DNA from: Rhizobium sp. BK316
GTDB taxonomy: Bacteria; Pseudomonadota; Alphaproteobacteria; Rhizobiales; Rhizobiaceae
NCBI RefSeq assembly: GCF_014193695.1
Contig: NZ_JACHZR010000004.1
Span: forward strand, 797,458-861,457
Length of the DNA stretch: 64,000 nucleotides
Direction: 5' to 3'
The position numbers and the translations under genes are program-made. Shown here piece after piece: positions 7,703 through 15,939 of the stretch. The notes under the pieces are model-generated. The model was not told the origin of the DNA and searched no databases. It saw nothing but the letters and a program-made list of their open reading frames with translations. The first letter of the stretch is position 1. Each line of letters begins with the position of its first letter.

Positions 7703-8971
7703 CTAGCTGACTTTCACGACACCGGAGCGGCCGACGACACAGTTGCGGCCGCTCTTCTTTGCCTCGTAGAGGCGGCTGTCTGCCGCCGAAAGCACGGTCG
7801 TGAAGCTGGTACCGTCTTCGTCGGCGGTTGCAGCCCCTATGCTCACCGATACCGACGCATCATCGGGCGTCTTCACACTGGTCACGATCGTCCAGCGCAG
7901 GCGCTCGGCGAGCAGCAAGCCTTCCTCATGGCTTGTGCCTGGACAAACGGCGACAAACTCTTCGCCGCCGAATCGGAAGATACGGTCGCTGGAGCGCAGC
8001 GTCGTTCCTAGCCTCGAGGCAATGGCCTTCAGAACCTTGTCGCCCTGCAGATGGCCGAAGCCGTCATTGACGTCCTTGAAATGGTCGGCATCGATGATGA
8101 GAACGGTCGCGTACTGGCCCTGCCGCAGCGCTTCGCGCACCATCAGCGGCGCCTCCAGTTCCATGCGGCTGCGGTCATAGACGCCGGTCAACATGTCGCG
8201 GCCGGTGCGCTCCAGGAGATCGTTATAGCGCTCGCGGAATGTCAGATCCCCGAAGAGGTCGCTGATCGAGCGGGCCGAGGCGGCAACACCGTCCCGGCGG
8301 ATACGGTATTCATAGACGGCGAACATCAGTGAATAGAGGCAGACGGCCAGCATCTTGGCTTTCCATCCAGCCCAGAAGGCCGTCATCGGCACGCCCACGA
8401 AATAATGCAGGCCGCTGAAGAAGAGGATCTGGTCAAATGTCAGAAGTACAAGGCCCGAGATCATGAAGCGCAGCACGACGCGGCGACGCGTGAAATCGCC
8501 AAGCTTCTCGTAGAGCAGGATGATGCCGAGCGAGTCGAGGTAGAGGATTGCCGTGCCCCACACCATCAGCCACCCCATTTCCTTCAGGAAATTAACGTCT
8601 GCCGGATGGCCGGGCGACAGATCCAGCGGCTGATGAAGCTGCAGCACCCAGGCAATGGCGACGGTCAGGAGATTGCCGAGAAACAGACCATAGATCGGCT
8701 GGCGGACGGTCGCCGCATCCTCCTGCAGGTAGAGCATGAGGATCATCATCAGCTTGCCGGAAAAGAAGATCGAAGACCCCGGCGATACGTTCCCGAATGG
8801 CAGGGAAACATAGAAGACCGCAGCAAGATAGGTCTCCATGAAATGCATGACGCCGAGCGCCGTCAGGAAGACACCCAGTCCGAGGCGCTGTCGAAAATGC
8901 AGGAGACTGACCATCAGCACGAAATAGCTGACGGCTTCGACGATGAAGAGCGCGGTGTTGAGGAGTTCCAT
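7703..8971 (-). CDS. Membrane-anchored diguanylate cyclase (GGDEF domain)
   Basis: About 422 residues. Residues 1-240 form some six to seven membrane helices, an uncharacterised integral sensor ('FIVEAVSYFVLMVSLLHFR' onward). The C-terminal GGDEF domain (about 255-415) has the active A-site 'GGEEF' and an intact inhibitory I-site 'RSSD' five residues before it, so catalysis and product feedback inhibition are both expected. It makes c-di-GMP from two GTP. There is no EAL domain. ATG at 8971 is chosen; ten further codons upstream to 9001 are open but add a basic, cysteine-rich stretch unlike a membrane protein start. Confidence 0.9.
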   Translation of the reverse strand: MELLNTALFIVEAVSYFVLMVSLLHFRQRLGLGVFLTALGVMHFMETYLAAVFYVSLPFGNVSPGSSIFFSGKLMMILMLYLQEDAATVRQPIYGLFLGNLLTVAIAWVLQLHQPLDLSPGHPADVNFLKEMGWLMVWGTAILYLDSLGIILLYEKLGDFTRRRVVLRFMISGLVLLTFDQILFFSGLHYFVGVPMTAFWAGWKAKMLAVCLYSLMFAVYEYRIRRDGVAASARSISDLFGDLTFRERYNDLLERTGRDMLTGVYDRSRMELEAPLMVREALRQGQYATVLIIDADHFKDVNDGFGHLQGDKVLKAIASRLGTTLRSSDRIFRFGGEEFVAVCPGTSHEEGLLLAERLRWTIVTSVKTPDDASVSVSIGAATADEDGTSFTTVLSAADSRLYEAKKSGRNCVVGRSGVVKVS

Positions 8972-9214
8972 CACTGCCCTCCGCCGACAACAGGAGCGCA
9001 CGAGCGAGCCACAGCCACCGCGGCGGATCTTCTGGTCAATCGTCCGGAAAGCTCAAACACAAGCGGCGCCCTGCAAAACCTGCAGGCGCCACCTTCGCCA
9101 TAATCCTTTAAGATTAGGTGATCAAACCAGCAGTTTCCGTCACCGAAATGCTGTCATAGTTTTGAAAAACAACGGGAAATGTCAGCTCGGACAAGGTTCG
9201 CCCGGCTCGCGCCC

Positions 9215-9544
9215 TCAGACCTGCCGAAGCTTCTCGCCATCGCTGAAAAGAGAGGGGCCGTGCTGGTCGATAATCTGCTGCGCCTTACGCACCGTGCATT
9301 CGATCGCATCATCGGACGAGGAGAAGAGATCGGCGCGGATGAACTTGCGCACGAGAACGTCCTCACCGACTTTCTTCTCGATCCGGCCGGCTAGACGATA
9401 CTGGCCGCCTTCCTTCTGCGGCTCGGCATAGATGGTGCAATCGCCATAGAGCTGCGGCTCGCCGGAAGGACCCGCAGCCGCCTCATCTGAGGATTTGCCA
9501 CCGCCGGAGAAGACCGAAAGAATGTTTGAAAGGAACGAAGCCAT
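9215..9544 (-). CDS. HlyU-family protein
   Basis: 109 residues. After a short variable N-terminus (Gly/Ser-rich linker up to about residue 28), the sequence matches the HlyU family: 'YGDCTIYAEPQKEGGQYRLAGRI', 'VLVRKFIRADLFSSSDDAIE', 'KAQQIIDQHG'. In Vibrio, HlyU is a helix-turn-helix activator, but the proteobacterial proteins of this particular family are short alpha/beta domains whose function is not proven. ATG at 9544 follows AAAGGCGG. It stands alone, 36 bases from the threonine dehydratase gene on the same strand. Confidence 0.8.
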   Translation of the reverse strand: MASFLSNILSVFSGGGKSSDEAAAGPSGEPQLYGDCTIYAEPQKEGGQYRLAGRIEKKVGEDVLVRKFIRADLFSSSDDAIECTVRKAQQIIDQHGPSLFSDGEKLRQV

Positions 9545-9580
9545 AATCCGCCTTTAGCACGCAGTGCTGTCTACGCAAAG

Positions 9581-10831
9581 TCAAATGATCAGGTTTGCGA
9601 CGATCTCGTTTTCGGTGATGTCCTCGAAGCCCATGCCTGATCTTTCGAAATTGGCGACCAGCGTCGCGAAGTTCTCCGGAGCCGTCGTCTCGATGCCGAT
9701 CAGGATCGAACCGAAATTGCGCGCCGATTTCTTGAGATATTCGAAGCGGGCGATATCGTCATGCGGTCCGAGAAGATTGAGAAAATCGCGCAACGCGCCG
9801 GGACGCTGGGCAAGGCGCAGGATGAAGTATTTCTTCAGACCGGCGTAGCGCATGGCCCTTTCCTTGACATCGGGCAGCCGCTCGAAATCGAAATTGCCGC
9901 CCGAGACGACAGCAACGATCGTCTTGCCTTTGATGGCCTCGCGATCCATGGCGGCGATCGCCGTCAGCGCCAAGGCTCCGGCCGGTTCCAGCACCACGCC
10001 TTCGACGTTCAGCATCTCCTGGATGGTGACGCAGATGGCGTTTTCCGGCATCAGCCTGACCTGTTCGGCCGAAAAACTCTTCAGCGCTGCGAAATTCAGG
10101 TCGCCGATGCGGGCGACCGCTGCGCCGTCGACGAAATTGTCGACCTTCGACAGCGTGACGATCTGCCCCGCTTCGAGGCTGCGGCGCAGGCTCGGCGCGC
10201 CGGCAGGCTCGGCAAAGACGAAGTCGGATTGCGGCACAACGCCGTCGAGAAAACCGGTGATACCGGCGGCAAGGCCGCCGCCGCCGACCGGCAAGAAGAT
10301 CATATCCGGTACTGTTCCCTCGGGAAGCTGCTGCATGATTTCCGCGGCGACCGTCGCCTGCCCCTCGATGATATCAGCATGATCGAAGGGCGGCACCATG
10401 ACGCCGCCGATCGCCTCCACATGATCGCGGGCCGCCTGATAGCACTGGTCGAAGAAATCACCGATGAGTTCGATGGTGATGAAGCCGGCGCCGAACATGC
10501 GGGTCTTGTCGATCTTCTGCTGCGGCGTGGTGACCGGCATGAAGACGACGCCCGGCACGCCGAAATGGCGGCAGACGAAGGCAAAGCCCTGCGCATGATT
10601 GCCGGCGGAGGCGCAGACGAAGGTCTTGCCGCCCGCGCCCTTGGCAATCGCCTTGCGGAAGAAATTGAATGCGCCGCGGATCTTGTAGGATCGCACCGGC
10701 GAAAGATCCTCGCGCTTCAGCCAGATATCGGCGCCATAGCGGGCGGAAAGGTGATCATTGAGCTGTAGCGGCGTTGCGGGGAAAAGGCTGCGCATCGCCT
10801 CTTCGGCGCCTTCGACATCGTGTCTTGTCAC
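9581..10831 (-). CDS. ilvA: Threonine ammonia-lyase (biosynthetic/catabolic, PLP enzyme)
   Basis: About 416 residues. The fold-type II PLP domain has the Schiff-base lysine in 'SYKIRGAFN', the substrate loop 'SAGNHAQGFA' and the phosphate-binding 'PVGGGGLAAG'. A single C-terminal ACT-like domain begins near residue 330 ('KYFILRLAQRPGALRDFLNLL'), giving the shorter single-ACT form rather than the two-ACT E. coli IlvA. Reaction: L-threonine to 2-oxobutyrate and ammonia, feeding isoleucine synthesis. ilvD lies 31 kb away in this window. I place the start at GTG 10831, 26 codons inside the open frame, by comparison with family length; the ATG at 10795 is possible. Confidence 0.88.
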   Translation of the reverse strand: MTRHDVEGAEEAMRSLFPATPLQLNDHLSARYGADIWLKREDLSPVRSYKIRGAFNFFRKAIAKGAGGKTFVCASAGNHAQGFAFVCRHFGVPGVVFMPVTTPQQKIDKTRMFGAGFITIELIGDFFDQCYQAARDHVEAIGGVMVPPFDHADIIEGQATVAAEIMQQLPEGTVPDMIFLPVGGGGLAAGITGFLDGVVPQSDFVFAEPAGAPSLRRSLEAGQIVTLSKVDNFVDGAAVARIGDLNFAALKSFSAEQVRLMPENAICVTIQEMLNVEGVVLEPAGALALTAIAAMDREAIKGKTIVAVVSGGNFDFERLPDVKERAMRYAGLKKYFILRLAQRPGALRDFLNLLGPHDDIARFEYLKKSARNFGSILIGIETTAPENFATLVANFERSGMGFEDITENEIVANLII

Positions 10832-11027
10832 GGGCGTTCGTCCATTCTTCAAAAATCCAGACGTCGCTATGACACAGGCCGCTTGTGGAAAGAAGCCCGT
10901 TTGCGCCATTTGCGGTTCGCCCGATGAAAGGCTTCCTTAAGCGCGTCTCCAGATTGCGCCCAAGATCCAGGTCACGTGGACGGCTTTTAACTTGATGTCG
11001 CACAGCAATTGCTAATATGACAGCAAG

Positions 11028-11405
11028 ATGACATCCAAGATCACAAAGCTACTGGCATGGCTTCTTCTCGCCTTCATCCTGTTCGTGACAGTTTCACCGA
11101 TCGAATTGCGACCTCACACGATCGAGACACCTGACATCGACCGCGCTGCGGCTTACCTGGCGGCAGGGCTGGCTTTCGCTCTTGCTTATCCGAGACAATG
11201 GAAAATGGTCGCCGCGCTGCTGATCTTCGGTGCCATCGCGATCGAATATCTGCAGTACCTGTCGCCGACGCGGCATGCGCGCCTTCACGATGCAGGCGTC
11301 AAGGCAGCAGGCGCAGCAGTCGGCCTAGTCGCCGGCTGGGCCTTCAACAAATGGCGGGAGGCAAGAACCATGGCGAACGCCGCCGCAGAATTTGCCAGAC
11401 GCTGA
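11028..11405 (+). CDS. VanZ-like small membrane protein
   Basis: 125 residues with about four hydrophobic segments. The pattern 'FVTVSPIELRP' in the first loop and 'IEYLQYLSPTRHARLHDAGVKAAGAAVG' toward the end is that of the VanZ-like family, where an acidic residue and 'RH..DA' precede the last helix. VanZ gives low-level teicoplanin resistance in enterococci, but proteobacterial members have no assigned role. A basic tail follows the last helix. The gene is monocistronic, and a tiny membrane-protein frame lies convergent 15 bases downstream. Confidence 0.75.
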   Translation: MTSKITKLLAWLLLAFILFVTVSPIELRPHTIETPDIDRAAAYLAAGLAFALAYPRQWKMVAALLIFGAIAIEYLQYLSPTRHARLHDAGVKAAGAAVGLVAGWAFNKWREARTMANAAAEFARR

Positions 11406-11420
11406 CCGTAGACAGGGACG

Positions 11421-11552
11421 TTAAAGCCCGCGCAGTTGCAAGGCCCAGAAGAACAACGGCACCGCTGCCACTGCCGTTCCCAATAGCAGGAGGGCACTCA
11501 TCTTGAAAAGTCTGATGCGACGCGTCCTTGCACCATTCCAGTCGTAAACCAT
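11421..11552 (-). CDS. Predicted 43-residue single-helix membrane protein
   Basis: A short frame reads M-V-Y-D-W-N-G-A-R-T-R-R-I-R, then a hydrophobic helix 'LFKMSALLLLGTAVAAVPLF' and a short tail ending 'QLRGL'. A purine-rich ribosome site (GGGAGTAAGG) stands at the right distance before the ATG at 11552. The basic N-terminus followed by one helix is the usual plan of small inner-membrane proteins. I do not recognise a family, and so short a frame could be chance; the ribosome site and topology are the only support. Confidence 0.45.
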   Translation of the reverse strand: MVYDWNGARTRRIRLFKMSALLLLGTAVAAVPLFFWALQLRGL

Positions 11553-11685
11553 CGCCTTACTCCCACTAAGACAATACTTACTCAACCGCACAGTGCCTAC
11601 ATTTTTTGCACCGTTGAGGCCATAGACAAGCGCTGCCTATGGTTTATTCACATTATACAAGCATATTCGAACGGATTTATAAAGA

Positions 11686-11774
11686 TGGCGCGAGCGACGG
11701 GGATCGAACCCACGGGAGCATCCCAGAAAGATGCTCGCTTCTGTCACAACTCTACCTCTTAAGTCAGCGCTCAG
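11686..11774 (-). other. Degenerate tRNA-like sequence sharing the tRNA-Leu 3' end
   Basis: Read on the minus strand, this 89-base stretch ends with a T-arm, a 3' acceptor strand CGCTCGC, a discriminator G and encoded CCA. The part GGGTTCGATCCCCG plus CGCTCGC equals that of the tRNA-Leu gene at 14009-14094. A hairpin GAGCATC-TTTCTGG-GATGCTC stands where an anticodon arm would be, and a D-arm-like 'GAGGTAGAGTT' precedes it. About a dozen extra bases separate these arms, and the 5' acceptor (CTGAGCG) pairs at only six of seven positions, including one wobble. I could not fold a normal cloverleaf. It is either a decayed tRNA or a duplicated attachment site. Confidence 0.5.
11690..11711 (+). repeat. 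22-bp direct repeat, distal copy of the tRNA-Leu 3' end
   Basis: These 22 bases (starting GCGAGCGACGGGG, ending CGAACCC) are identical to 14013-14034 inside tRNA-Leu(UAA) and lie in the same orientation. Three flanking bases (TGG) also match across one substitution. Together the copies bracket the cyclase gene. Confidence 0.8.
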
Positions 11775-11834
11775 TATCAAGCTGCTGCGGGGCGCTTCGA
11801 TCGCGCCGCCCTCGCTTCAGGATACCTTGAAAGC

Positions 11835-11848
11835 ATACTCCCGAGTAT
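11835..11848. other. Small palindrome downstream of the cyclase gene
   Basis: Perfect dyad ATACTC-CC-GAGTAT, with CCTTG at 11825-11829 and CAAGG at 11849-11853 able to extend the stem across a bulge. It sits in the 208-base gap between the tRNA-like sequence and the stop of the cyclase gene. There is no T-run, so it is not a convincing terminator. I see nothing else in this gap. Confidence 0.4.
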
Positions 11849-11982
11849 CAAGGGGACACTCACGTTCACCGGCGGTACAAACGCCGAGCGGCAACCACGG
11901 ATATCTCGCTGCGCCAACCCACGGCTTTCTTGTCGCGGTGTTGCGGGGATCTGGCGCTGCCAACTGTCGAGAGATATGGAAT

Positions 11983-13767
11983 TCAGCCAAGGTTCCTGCG
12001 TTTCTCCAGATCGCTGGTCGTTGAGACGATCTCGCCGGCACCCGCCTTGATCAGCCCCTCGCGGATATGCTGCGTATCGGATTCTTGGGTGTAGTGCAGC
12101 GTAGCGAGGAACGGCTCGATGCGGAAGTCGGGCGCAAGCGCTTTGACCTGCTTCATATGTGCGGATGCGGCAATATCGTCGCCGAGCCAGCCATAGCAGG
12201 CCGCGACGAAAGCGTGCTGGACGTGGTCCATGGCGGAAAGATGCATGAAGGCCTCGATCGCCTCGCCATATTGCCGGGCGGTGAACTGGGCCTTTCCGAG
12301 GTGACTCCAAAAACGAGCCGGATGATGCGGGTTGAGCCGCATGGCCTTGCGGATCCATTCGACTCCTTCTTCCGGCCGGCCGAGCCAGGTCAGCAACTCA
12401 CCCTGCTGAACCACCACCAGGTCGTAATTGGGGTTGAGCGAGAGGGCGCGCTCCTGGTGATAGCGTGCCGTCGTCAGTTGGTTGTTGTTGACATTGACCG
12501 CGGCGAGAATGCGATGCACGTCGGCGTCGTTGTCGTCGAGCGCAAGCGCCCGCTCCAGCTCGGAATTGACTTGCGCCCAAACCGCATCCTTGTCACTGCA
12601 CCAGTCGTTCACCCACGCCTGTCCGAGGATGCAAGCCCGCCAGGCATGGGCATGCGCATAGCCTGGGTCGAGTTCGATGGCCCTGTCGATCAGCGCCTGG
12701 GCTTGCGTATTGTCCGAGGCGCTGCTTCGATGGTGCAGCACCTTGGCCGCGAGCGCACATTCGTAGGCGGCCATGTTTGCCGGCTTCGTGCGGGCGAGTT
12801 GGTCTCGCTGGGCCGCCTCGACGCGCCCGGGAAGCGTGGCCGCGATCGCGGCCGTCACCTCGTCCTGGATGGCGAAAATGTCGTCGAGTTTGCGGTCGTA
12901 TTTGTCCGCCCAGACATGGGCATCGTTGACCGCATCGATCAACTGGACCGTGACGCGCACCCTGTCGCCGATTTTCCGTACGCTGCCTTCGACCAGGTAC
13001 TGGGCGCCGAGCTTCTCGGCCACCTCGCGCACATTGACGGGTTGGTTCTTGTAGACGAAGCTGGAGTTGCGCGAGATGACGAAGAGCTCGTGGCGGCGCG
13101 ACAGTTCGGTGAGGATATCCTCGGTCAGGCCGTCGGCAAAGAACTCCTGCTCGGGATCGCCGCTCATGTTGTTGAAAGGAAGAACGACGATCGTGGGTTT
13201 GGAAGCGGTACGCTTGCCGTCCGCGGCATTCGCCGCCGACGCCAGGACGGTGTCGTCGACCCCGACCCGGTAAAGGTGAACCGGACGGCTGATATTCTTC
13301 AGTACCTTCTCACCAAGGTCCTCGATGGCCACTTCGAGTCGGTCGGCAATTTGCGTCGCCACCGCCGCCGTGATGCAGATGCCTCCGACGTCGGCCAGTT
13401 GTTCGACGCGCGCGGCAATGTTCACACCATCGCCGAAAATGTCATCGTCGTCGAAAATGATATCGCCGACATTGATGCCGATCCGGAATTCGATCCGTCG
13501 ATCCTGCGGCACGTCAGAATTGCGCCGCTTCATGCGCTGCTGGATTTCCACGGCGCATCTCACAGCGTCGGTCACGCTCTGGAATTCGACCAGCATACCG
13601 TCGCCCGTCGTCTTGATGATACGGCCCTCGTTCTTGGCGATGGCAGGGTCGATCAACTCTATCCGGTGGGTTCTGAGGCGGGCGAGCGTGCCTGCTTCGT
13701 CCGCCTCCATCAGTCGGCTATAGCCTGCCATGTCGGCCGCTAGGACTGCTGCTAATCTTTGTTTCAT
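11983..13767 (-). CDS. Class III adenylate/guanylate cyclase with TolB-like and TPR regions
   Basis: 594 residues. The catalytic domain is N-terminal (about 5-170): 'LAAVLAADMAGYSRLM' holds the first metal aspartate, 'IKTTGDGMLVEF' the second with the dimer hairpin, and 'GDGVNIAARVEQLA' the transition-state region. Residues about 185-300 form a TolB/FlgO-like stretch ('IVVLPFNNMSGDPEQEFFADGLTEDILTEL' type), followed by tetratricopeptide repeats ('AIELDPGYAHAHAWRA', 'RALSLNPNYDLVVV', 'AMRLNPHHPARFW'). This cytosolic architecture is highly expanded in rhizobia; the signal and the output are unknown. The gene lies directly beside the 3' end of tRNA-Leu and between two copies of that tRNA end, suggesting past acquisition. 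Confidence 0.9.
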   Translation of the reverse strand: MKQRLAAVLAADMAGYSRLMEADEAGTLARLRTHRIELIDPAIAKNEGRIIKTTGDGMLVEFQSVTDAVRCAVEIQQRMKRRNSDVPQDRRIEFRIGINVGDIIFDDDDIFGDGVNIAARVEQLADVGGICITAAVATQIADRLEVAIEDLGEKVLKNISRPVHLYRVGVDDTVLASAANAADGKRTASKPTIVVLPFNNMSGDPEQEFFADGLTEDILTELSRRHELFVISRNSSFVYKNQPVNVREVAEKLGAQYLVEGSVRKIGDRVRVTVQLIDAVNDAHVWADKYDRKLDDIFAIQDEVTAAIAATLPGRVEAAQRDQLARTKPANMAAYECALAAKVLHHRSSASDNTQAQALIDRAIELDPGYAHAHAWRACILGQAWVNDWCSDKDAVWAQVNSELERALALDDNDADVHRILAAVNVNNNQLTTARYHQERALSLNPNYDLVVVQQGELLTWLGRPEEGVEWIRKAMRLNPHHPARFWSHLGKAQFTARQYGEAIEAFMHLSAMDHVQHAFVAACYGWLGDDIAASAHMKQVKALAPDFRIEPFLATLHYTQESDTQHIREGLIKAGAGEIVSTTSDLEKRRNLG

Positions 13768-14008
13768 CGATTTGCCACAAAGGATTCGCCATGACCGGAC
13801 TGGAATTGGCGGCCTTGATGCTATTCTACTGCAGGCCGGTGCAATCGCCTATCTAAATCAGCGTCCACGGATGATATGAGGCGGGCAAAGCAACCAGCGC
13901 TTTGACATCCGTGAATATCGATGAGGCCCATACTAGCTGCCCCTTCCCCAGGAAATATCGGGATTTCTGTTCGAGGGAGGATAAGCTGCTTTCAAACGAT
14001 AATTCATG

Positions 14009-14094
14009 TGGTGCGAGCGACGGGGATCGAACCCGTATAGCCTAAGGCCGAGGGATTTTAAGTCCCTTGCGTCTACCAGTTTCGCCACGCTCGC
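14009..14094 (-). tRNA. tRNA-Leu (UAA)
   Basis: Class II tRNA with acceptor GCGAGCG pairing fully with CGCTCGC, a D-arm around 'AAACTGGTAGA', anticodon loop ACTTAAAAT in a GGGA/TCCC-type stem giving anticodon TAA, a long variable arm, T-arm GGGTTCGATCCCC, discriminator A and encoded CCA. All arms fold normally. The anticodon reads UUA/UUG leucine codons, rare in a GC-rich genome. Its 3' end faces the cyclase gene. Confidence 0.95.
14013..14034 (+). repeat. 22-bp direct repeat, copy inside tRNA-Leu
   Basis: Identical to 11690-11711. It covers the acceptor 3' strand and the T-arm of tRNA-Leu(UAA), the usual crossover region for tyrosine-recombinase islands. See the distal copy. Confidence 0.8.
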
Positions 14095-14187
14095 GCGCTG
14101 TCCAGATCAACGACTTAGGCGGATTCGTCAAGTTTTTGTTTGCAGGACAACCTCTGCGTTTTGCGAAACCTGCCGATCACTTTATCC

Positions 14188-14220
14188 CAAAAATAAAACG
14201 GCGGCCCAAGGGACCGCCGT
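14188..14220 (-). terminator. Intrinsic terminator of wrbA
   Basis: On the minus strand, ACGGCGG(TCCC) pairs with (GGG)CCGCCGT and is followed by TTTATTTTT. It begins 24 bases after the wrbA stop. The stem plus U-rich run is a strong rho-independent signal. Confidence 0.9.
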
Positions 14221-14244
14221 CTCAGAACGTGATTGTGGCGAAGC

Positions 14245-14841
14245 TCAAGCCAGTTTTGCAGCAATCTTGGCGACGTGCGCGCCCTGATACTTGGCAGCTT
14301 CGAGTTCGATTGCCGAAGGCTGGCGGGAACCGTCGCCGTTGGTGATGGTGGATGCGCCGTAGGGCGAGCCGCCCTTGACTTCTTCCGTACCCATCTGGCC
14401 CTGGAATGCGTAGGGAAGGCCGACATAGGCCATCCCCTGATGGAGGAAGGTTGGGACGAAACCGAGGATCGTCGATTCCTGGCCACCGTGCTGGGTCGCG
14501 GACGAGGTAAACATCGAGCCGACCTTGTCGACGAGCTTACCGGTGAACCACAGGCCGCCCGTCTGGTCCCAGAAGTTGCGCATCTGCGATGCGACCGTGC
14601 CGAAGCGCGTGCCGGCGCCGACGATGATTGCATCGTAATCAGGCAGTTCGTCGACTGTGGCGATCGGGGCTGCCTGATCGAGCTTGTAGTGGGAAGCTTT
14701 GGCGACTTCTTCGGAAACCAGTTCCGGAACGCGCTTGACAACAACTTCAGCGCCGGCGGACTTCGCGCCTTCCGCTACGGCATAAGCCATGGTTTCGATG
14801 TGGCCATAAGCCGAATAGTAGAGGACGAGAATCTTCGCCAT
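14245..14841 (-). CDS. wrbA: NAD(P)H:quinone oxidoreductase WrbA
   Basis: 198 residues, the usual WrbA length. The flavodoxin-like fold begins 'AKILVLYYSAYGHIETMA', whose loop binds the FMN phosphate; 'GAGTRFGTVASQMRNFWDQTGG' and 'SSATQHGGQESTI' are WrbA signatures. The tetrameric cytosolic enzyme reduces quinones by two electrons and limits redox cycling. The ATG at 14841 follows GGAGATAACA; four more codons upstream are open but lack a ribosome site. Monocistronic, with its own terminator on one side and 222 bases before the divergent CinA-type gene. Confidence 0.95.
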   Translation of the reverse strand: MAKILVLYYSAYGHIETMAYAVAEGAKSAGAEVVVKRVPELVSEEVAKASHYKLDQAAPIATVDELPDYDAIIVGAGTRFGTVASQMRNFWDQTGGLWFTGKLVDKVGSMFTSSATQHGGQESTILGFVPTFLHQGMAYVGLPYAFQGQMGTEEVKGGSPYGASTITNGDGSRQPSAIELEAAKYQGAHVAKIAAKLA

Positions 14842-15062
14842 TGTTATCTCCAACGAGGACTGGTTGAATTTCGTGACCGCGACCGTTCTACCAGCGCATC
14901 CGGTTCAACATAGTCCTGCACGCAAGAACTCACTGTTCACCGCCTGTAGACGAAATTTCACTTGCCGTTTCGTTTCGACCCTTGGGCCGCGTCGCTTTGC
15001 CGTTTGCAAAGTGGCCAAACGGCGCTACCTATTTCCAAGCTTCACACCACGGAAATATCCCC

Positions 15063-15839
15063 ATGAGCAATGAGACTGTCGTTACCGCCGCCATGCTTGC
15101 CATCGGCGACGAGCTCCTTTCCGGCCGCACCAAGGACAAGAATATCGGCCACCTAGCCGACATGCTGACCATTTCGGGCATAGACCTGAAGGAGGTGCGC
15201 ATCGTTGCCGACGAGGAGGATGCGATCGTCGAGGCACTGAATGCGCTTCGCGGCAAATACGATTATGTTGTCACCTCGGGCGGTATCGGGCCGACGCATG
15301 ACGATATCACCGCGGATGCCGTCTCGAAGGCGTTCGGCGTGCCCTGCGAGCATGATACGGCGGCGATGGCGCTGCTTGCCGAAATGTACAGGCGCCGCGA
15401 AATGGAATTCACCGAGGCCCGCCAGCGTATGGCCCGCATGCCGCGCGGCGCCGCACATATCGCCAACCCGGTCTCCACCGCGCCCGGCTTTGTCATCGGC
15501 AATGTCTATGTGATGGCCGGCGTTCCGCAGGTCTTCCAGGCCATGGTCGACAATGTGCTGCCGACGCTGAGGACAGGCACGCCCGTCCTCTCGTTCGCTA
15601 TCGCCTGCCCCTATGGCGAAGGCGAGATCGGAACGCCGCTCACGGCGATCCAGAAGGCACATCCGGAAACCAGCATCGGCTCCTATCCCCGGTATGTCGG
15701 GCAGAAATTTTCGACCGAAATCGTCGTGCGCGGTCGCTCGCAGGATGTGATCGAGGCTGCGGGTGCGGACGTGCGGGCCATGATCGAGGATATCAGACGC
15801 AGGAAGGACATTGCCGAGAACTATCAGGCGGAAGCGTGA
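15063..15839 (+). CDS. Competence/damage-inducible protein A-type protein (MoCF-binding domain only)
   Basis: 258 residues. The MoaB/Mog-like domain fills residues 8-170: 'AAMLAIGDELLSGRTKDKN' and 'YVVTSGGIGPTHDDITADAVSKAFG', the molybdopterin/nucleotide-binding loop. The remainder ('GSYPRYVGQKFSTEIVVRGRS') is the domain that follows it in CinA. The C-terminal nicotinamide-nucleotide amidase domain of full CinA is absent, which is normal for the alphaproteobacterial stand-alone form. In CinA this N-terminal half carries ADP-ribose/NADH-related pyrophosphatase activity; whether that applies here is inference. ATG at 15063 is chosen by family alignment. Confidence 0.88.
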   Translation: MSNETVVTAAMLAIGDELLSGRTKDKNIGHLADMLTISGIDLKEVRIVADEEDAIVEALNALRGKYDYVVTSGGIGPTHDDITADAVSKAFGVPCEHDTAAMALLAEMYRRREMEFTEARQRMARMPRGAAHIANPVSTAPGFVIGNVYVMAGVPQVFQAMVDNVLPTLRTGTPVLSFAIACPYGEGEIGTPLTAIQKAHPETSIGSYPRYVGQKFSTEIVVRGRSQDVIEAAGADVRAMIEDIRRRKDIAENYQAEA

Positions 15840-15847
15840 AGGAGGTT

Positions 15848-15879
15848 CTGCGGTCTTGATCCCGGTCAAGGAACCGCAG
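15848..15879 (+). terminator. Hairpin after the CinA-type gene
   Basis: CTGCGGT-CTTGA pairs with TCAAG-(GA)-ACCGCAG around a TCCCGG loop, 8 bases after the stop. It lacks a clean T-run, so termination would be weak or need help; it may instead protect the 3' end. Confidence 0.55.
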
Positions 15880-15939
15880 CGTGCCCCGGCGCATTTCTTT
15901 CCTCGCGGACCATTATTTCAGCCGTAAAGGAGAATTGAT

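Noticed and set aside
11639..11830. 63-codon frame across the tRNA-like sequence
   Set aside because: Its 'GDRTHG'-type peptide is the usual mistranslation of a tRNA 3' end.
12067..13743. A 558-codon open frame antisense to the cyclase gene
   Set aside because: Shadow of the cyclase reading frame; Arg/Asp/Val-rich nonsense with no domains.
14006..14287. 93-codon frame across tRNA-Leu
   Set aside because: Translation of the reverse of a tRNA gene; not coding.
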